NCBI GenBank assembly: GCA_002732845.1
Contig: NVSZ01000016.1
Location: forward strand, 15,892 to 22,892
DNA from: Rhodospirillaceae bacterium
GTDB lineage: Bacteria > Pseudomonadota > Alphaproteobacteria > Rhodospirillales > Magnetovibrionaceae
Direction of reading: 5' to 3'
Length of the DNA: 7,001 nt
The notes below the pieces were generated by a model that saw only the letters and a program-made list of their open reading frames with translations, had not been told where the DNA came from and did not search any database. The first letter of the stretch is position 1. Every line of letters starts with the position of its first letter. A program made the position numbers and the translations under genes. Of this stretch, positions 5,616 through 7,001 are shown one piece after another.

Positions 5616-6146
5616 TCAGGGAAGTGGATTGAAGGGATGGCTTGGAAAACCAATAATCACGGCCGCTTCATTTGGATCACCGCCCATTTTTTGAATGTTG
5701 GACATCAATTGAACCGTTTCGTCGATGTTGGGAACGATTGGCGTATTGGGATCAAAGCCTTCAGCACATTGTTCATCAACATAAGAAGCATCAAAAGCGG
5801 GAATGTTTGGGTAGTCGATGAGAATGCTTAAACCCGTTCTGGCAATGGTTTTGGTTAACCCTTGCAACGTTTCAGACAAAGCTAGGCGGTGCAAATCGTC
5901 AAGGTCTTGGGTCGAAGGAATTTGCTTGATGGGAAGGCTCATATCCTGAAGGCTAACCGGCTTGCCTGATAGCAATAAGATTGTGTATGTGTCATCTCGG
6001 CCAACGGTGGAAATGGTGACGATCACATCAAATGCATTGGATTGAATGATTTTGCACAGTTCCAAGCCTTGCTGTAAATCTCTCCAGTTGAAGGGTGCGA
6101 GTTCTAGGACGTGCGTCATCGGAATTGTCGTGGCTTTTCGGCCCAT
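5616..6146 (-). CDS. Hypothetical protein, 176 aa
   Basis: I cannot assign a family. The protein has no signal peptide or clear membrane span and is predicted soluble, mildly acidic. It shows alternating strand/helix character: FDVIVTISTVG (39-49), YTILLLSGKPVSL (54-66), a helix around 82-103, then LSILIDYPNIPAFD (106-119), a Cys at 127 and a Pro-rich C-terminus. The sequence around 90-127 faintly recalls SGNH-type domains fused to acyltransferases, but the catalytic Ser and Asp-His blocks are not visible, so I make no call. The ATG at 6146 has only a weak GAG upstream; Met10 is an alternative. Base composition is like the core genome. It ends 52 bp before the broken hydrolase start on the same strand, so it may once have led a hydrolase-glycosyltransferase operon. 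Confidence 0.6.
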   Translation of the reverse strand: MGRKATTIPMTHVLELAPFNWRDLQQGLELCKIIQSNAFDVIVTISTVGRDDTYTILLLSGKPVSLQDMSLPIKQIPSTQDLDDLHRLALSETLQGLTKTIARTGLSILIDYPNIPAFDASYVDEQCAEGFDPNTPIVPNIDETVQLMSNIQKMGGDPNEAAVIIGFPSHPFNPLP

Positions 6147-6246
6147 TTTTTGTACTCATTCAAGGCGTTAGAGGGTTTCTTAAATTCTGGACAAAACTTT
6201 AGGGTTGTCGGGGCGATCTGTAAACCTAAACCGAGCAGATTTTACA

Positions 6247-6275
6247 TTGACGTCAGATAGATTTAAGGGCGTAAT
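6247..6275 (+). promoter_or_regulatory. Candidate sigma70-type promoter for the purine permease gene
   Basis: TTGACG (6247-6252) is followed after 17 bases by CGTAAT (6270-6275, 4/6 to consensus), placing transcription start near 6282 and leaving a 5' leader of about 40 nt. The -35 overlaps a perfect 8-bp palindrome TGACGTCA (6248-6255), a possible operator. I looked for purine riboswitch features in the 178-bp gap and saw none; the predicted leader would also be too short for one. Confidence 0.4.
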
Positions 6276-6324
6276 TTTGCCAATTCATTAATTCCTCCCC
6301 GATTCTTTTTAAAGGAAACGCATT

Positions 6325-7001
6325 ATGAAATGGCTTGATCAATATTTTGGCATTACCGAAAAAGGCAGTTCAATCCGCACTGAACTTCTGGCGGGGCTCG
6401 CCACGTTCTTAACCATGGCCTACATCATTGTCGTTAACCCGGCTATTTTATCGTCAGCTGGGCTGGATTTTGGGGCGGTTTTTGTCGCCACCATCGTCGC
6501 CGCCGTGGTCGGCAGTGCGATTATGGGCTTTTGGGCCAATTGGCCGGTGGCCTTGGCACCGGGCATGGGGCTGAACGCGTTTTTCACGTTTGGCATCGTA
6601 TTGGGCATGAAACAGCCTTGGGAAGTGGCCTTGGGCGCTGTGTTTGTCAGTGGTGTGCTGTTTTTGGTGCTGAGCCTTACAGGTCTTCGTGAATGGGTGA
6701 TTAATTCCATCCCTAAATCCCTAAAGTTGGGCATTGGTGCCGGCATCGGCATGTTTTTGGCCATCATCGGTCTGAAAAATGCCGGTGTTGTGGTGGATCA
6801 TCCGGCCACATTGGTGGGCCTTGGTGATTTTACCAGTCTTCCGGTGATGTTGTTTTTGGCGGGTTTTTGCATCATGGTTGTTTTGGATCGTTTGCGCGTT
6901 CCGGGCGGCATTGTCATTGGCGTGATCGTTGTCAGTATTGTTGGTTGGGTTACGGGCACATCTGAATTTGCGGGCGTGGTTGGATCGGTTCCCAGCTTGG
7001 A
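6325..7001 (+). CDS. NCS2 family purine permease, AzgA-like (hypoxanthine/guanine or adenine), 3' end beyond window
   Basis: The first 225 residues of an inner-membrane permease are present; family members are about 430-450 aa, so roughly half is missing. Diagnostic AzgA-branch segments are RTELLAGLATFLTMAYIIVV (18-37) with NPAILSSAGLD (38-48), the ALAPGMGLNAFFTFG motif (76-90) and IPKSLKLGIGAGIGMFLAIIG (129-149) with LKNAGVVV (150-157). This branch (E. coli AdeP/AdeQ and GhxP/GhxQ, Bacillus PbuG) imports adenine or hypoxanthine/guanine by proton symport; the visible half does not let me choose the substrate. The ATG at 6325 has AAAGGA 8 nt upstream (6311-6316) and matches the family N-terminus. 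It is divergent from the 176-aa gene with its own candidate promoter. Confidence 0.92.
   Translation, partial: MKWLDQYFGITEKGSSIRTELLAGLATFLTMAYIIVVNPAILSSAGLDFGAVFVATIVAAVVGSAIMGFWANWPVALAPGMGLNAFFTFGIVLGMKQPWEVALGAVFVSGVLFLVLSLTGLREWVINSIPKSLKLGIGAGIGMFLAIIGLKNAGVVVDHPATLVGLGDFTSLPVMLFLAGFCIMVVLDRLRVPGGIVIGVIVVSIVGWVTGTSEFAGVVGSVPSL

Noticed and set aside
5511..5831. A 106-codon plus-strand frame across the repeat and the 176-aa gene
   Set aside because: It is antisense to the hydrolase remnant and the 176-aa gene and has no initiation signals; the remnant is clearly homologous on the minus strand.
6147..6324. Purine riboswitch upstream of the permease
   Set aside because: The conserved loop and junction bases of the purine aptamer are absent; only short weak inverted repeats such as ATCTG...CAGAT were seen.
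6420..6767. A 115-codon minus-strand frame opposite the permease gene
   Set aside because: Its Met/Pro/Thr/Ala-rich sequence is the mirror of membrane-segment codons; the permease frame is unmistakable.

Overview
The window looks like a chromosomal stretch from a Gram-negative proteobacterium, most likely an alphaproteobacterium of Rhodospirillales type. This rests on protein resemblance recognised by eye (the flavoprotein, the YcbL-like hydrolase, ArsJ, the AzgA-type permease), not on a search. Two hand-counted 60-base samples of core gene (from 1381 and 3301) are both 55% G+C. Two samples between about 4560 and 5380 (from 4681 and 5221) are 28% and 33%. A compositionally foreign patch therefore sits in an otherwise uniform background.

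Layout. From 1 to 1016 (minus, cut by the left edge) lies a BaiN/HI0933-like flavoprotein. Divergent from it is arsJ (1089-2288, plus), an MFS exporter of organoarsenicals. Facing arsJ is a minus-strand pair: a YcbL/glyoxalase-II-like metallo-beta-lactamase-fold hydrolase (3795-4448) followed 8 nt later by a GT-C-type membrane glycosyltransferase (2179-3786). The 3' ends of arsJ and the glycosyltransferase overlap antisense by 110 bp. Upstream of the hydrolase is the AT-rich patch with two small genes for exported proteins: a 100-aa secreted Cys-containing protein and a 154-aa lipoprotein. Beyond it is a broken second copy of the hydrolase 5' end (5486-5563), then an unassigned 176-aa gene (5616-6146, minus). 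Finally, divergently, comes the start of an NCS2/AzgA-type purine permease (6325 onward, cut by the right edge).

Main observation. The AT-rich patch is bracketed by two direct copies (73 bp, 61 identical, offset 1115 bp) of the region covering the ribosome binding site and first codons of the hydrolase gene. The proximal copy belongs to the intact gene; the distal one runs for about 20 codons and then breaks. The codon differences between the copies are almost all synonymous. This suggests two orthologous alleles from separate lineages brought together by integration or recombination, not a fresh local duplication. The gene order beyond the patch suggests an ancestral operon of 176-aa gene, hydrolase, glycosyltransferase that was split by the patch.

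Functionally the window mixes housekeeping-like functions (flavoprotein, hydrolase, glycan or lipid glycosylation, purine uptake) with arsenic resistance. arsJ lacks its usual neighbouring arsenic-linked GAPDH gene here. No tRNA, rRNA, CRISPR array, transposase or integrase was seen.
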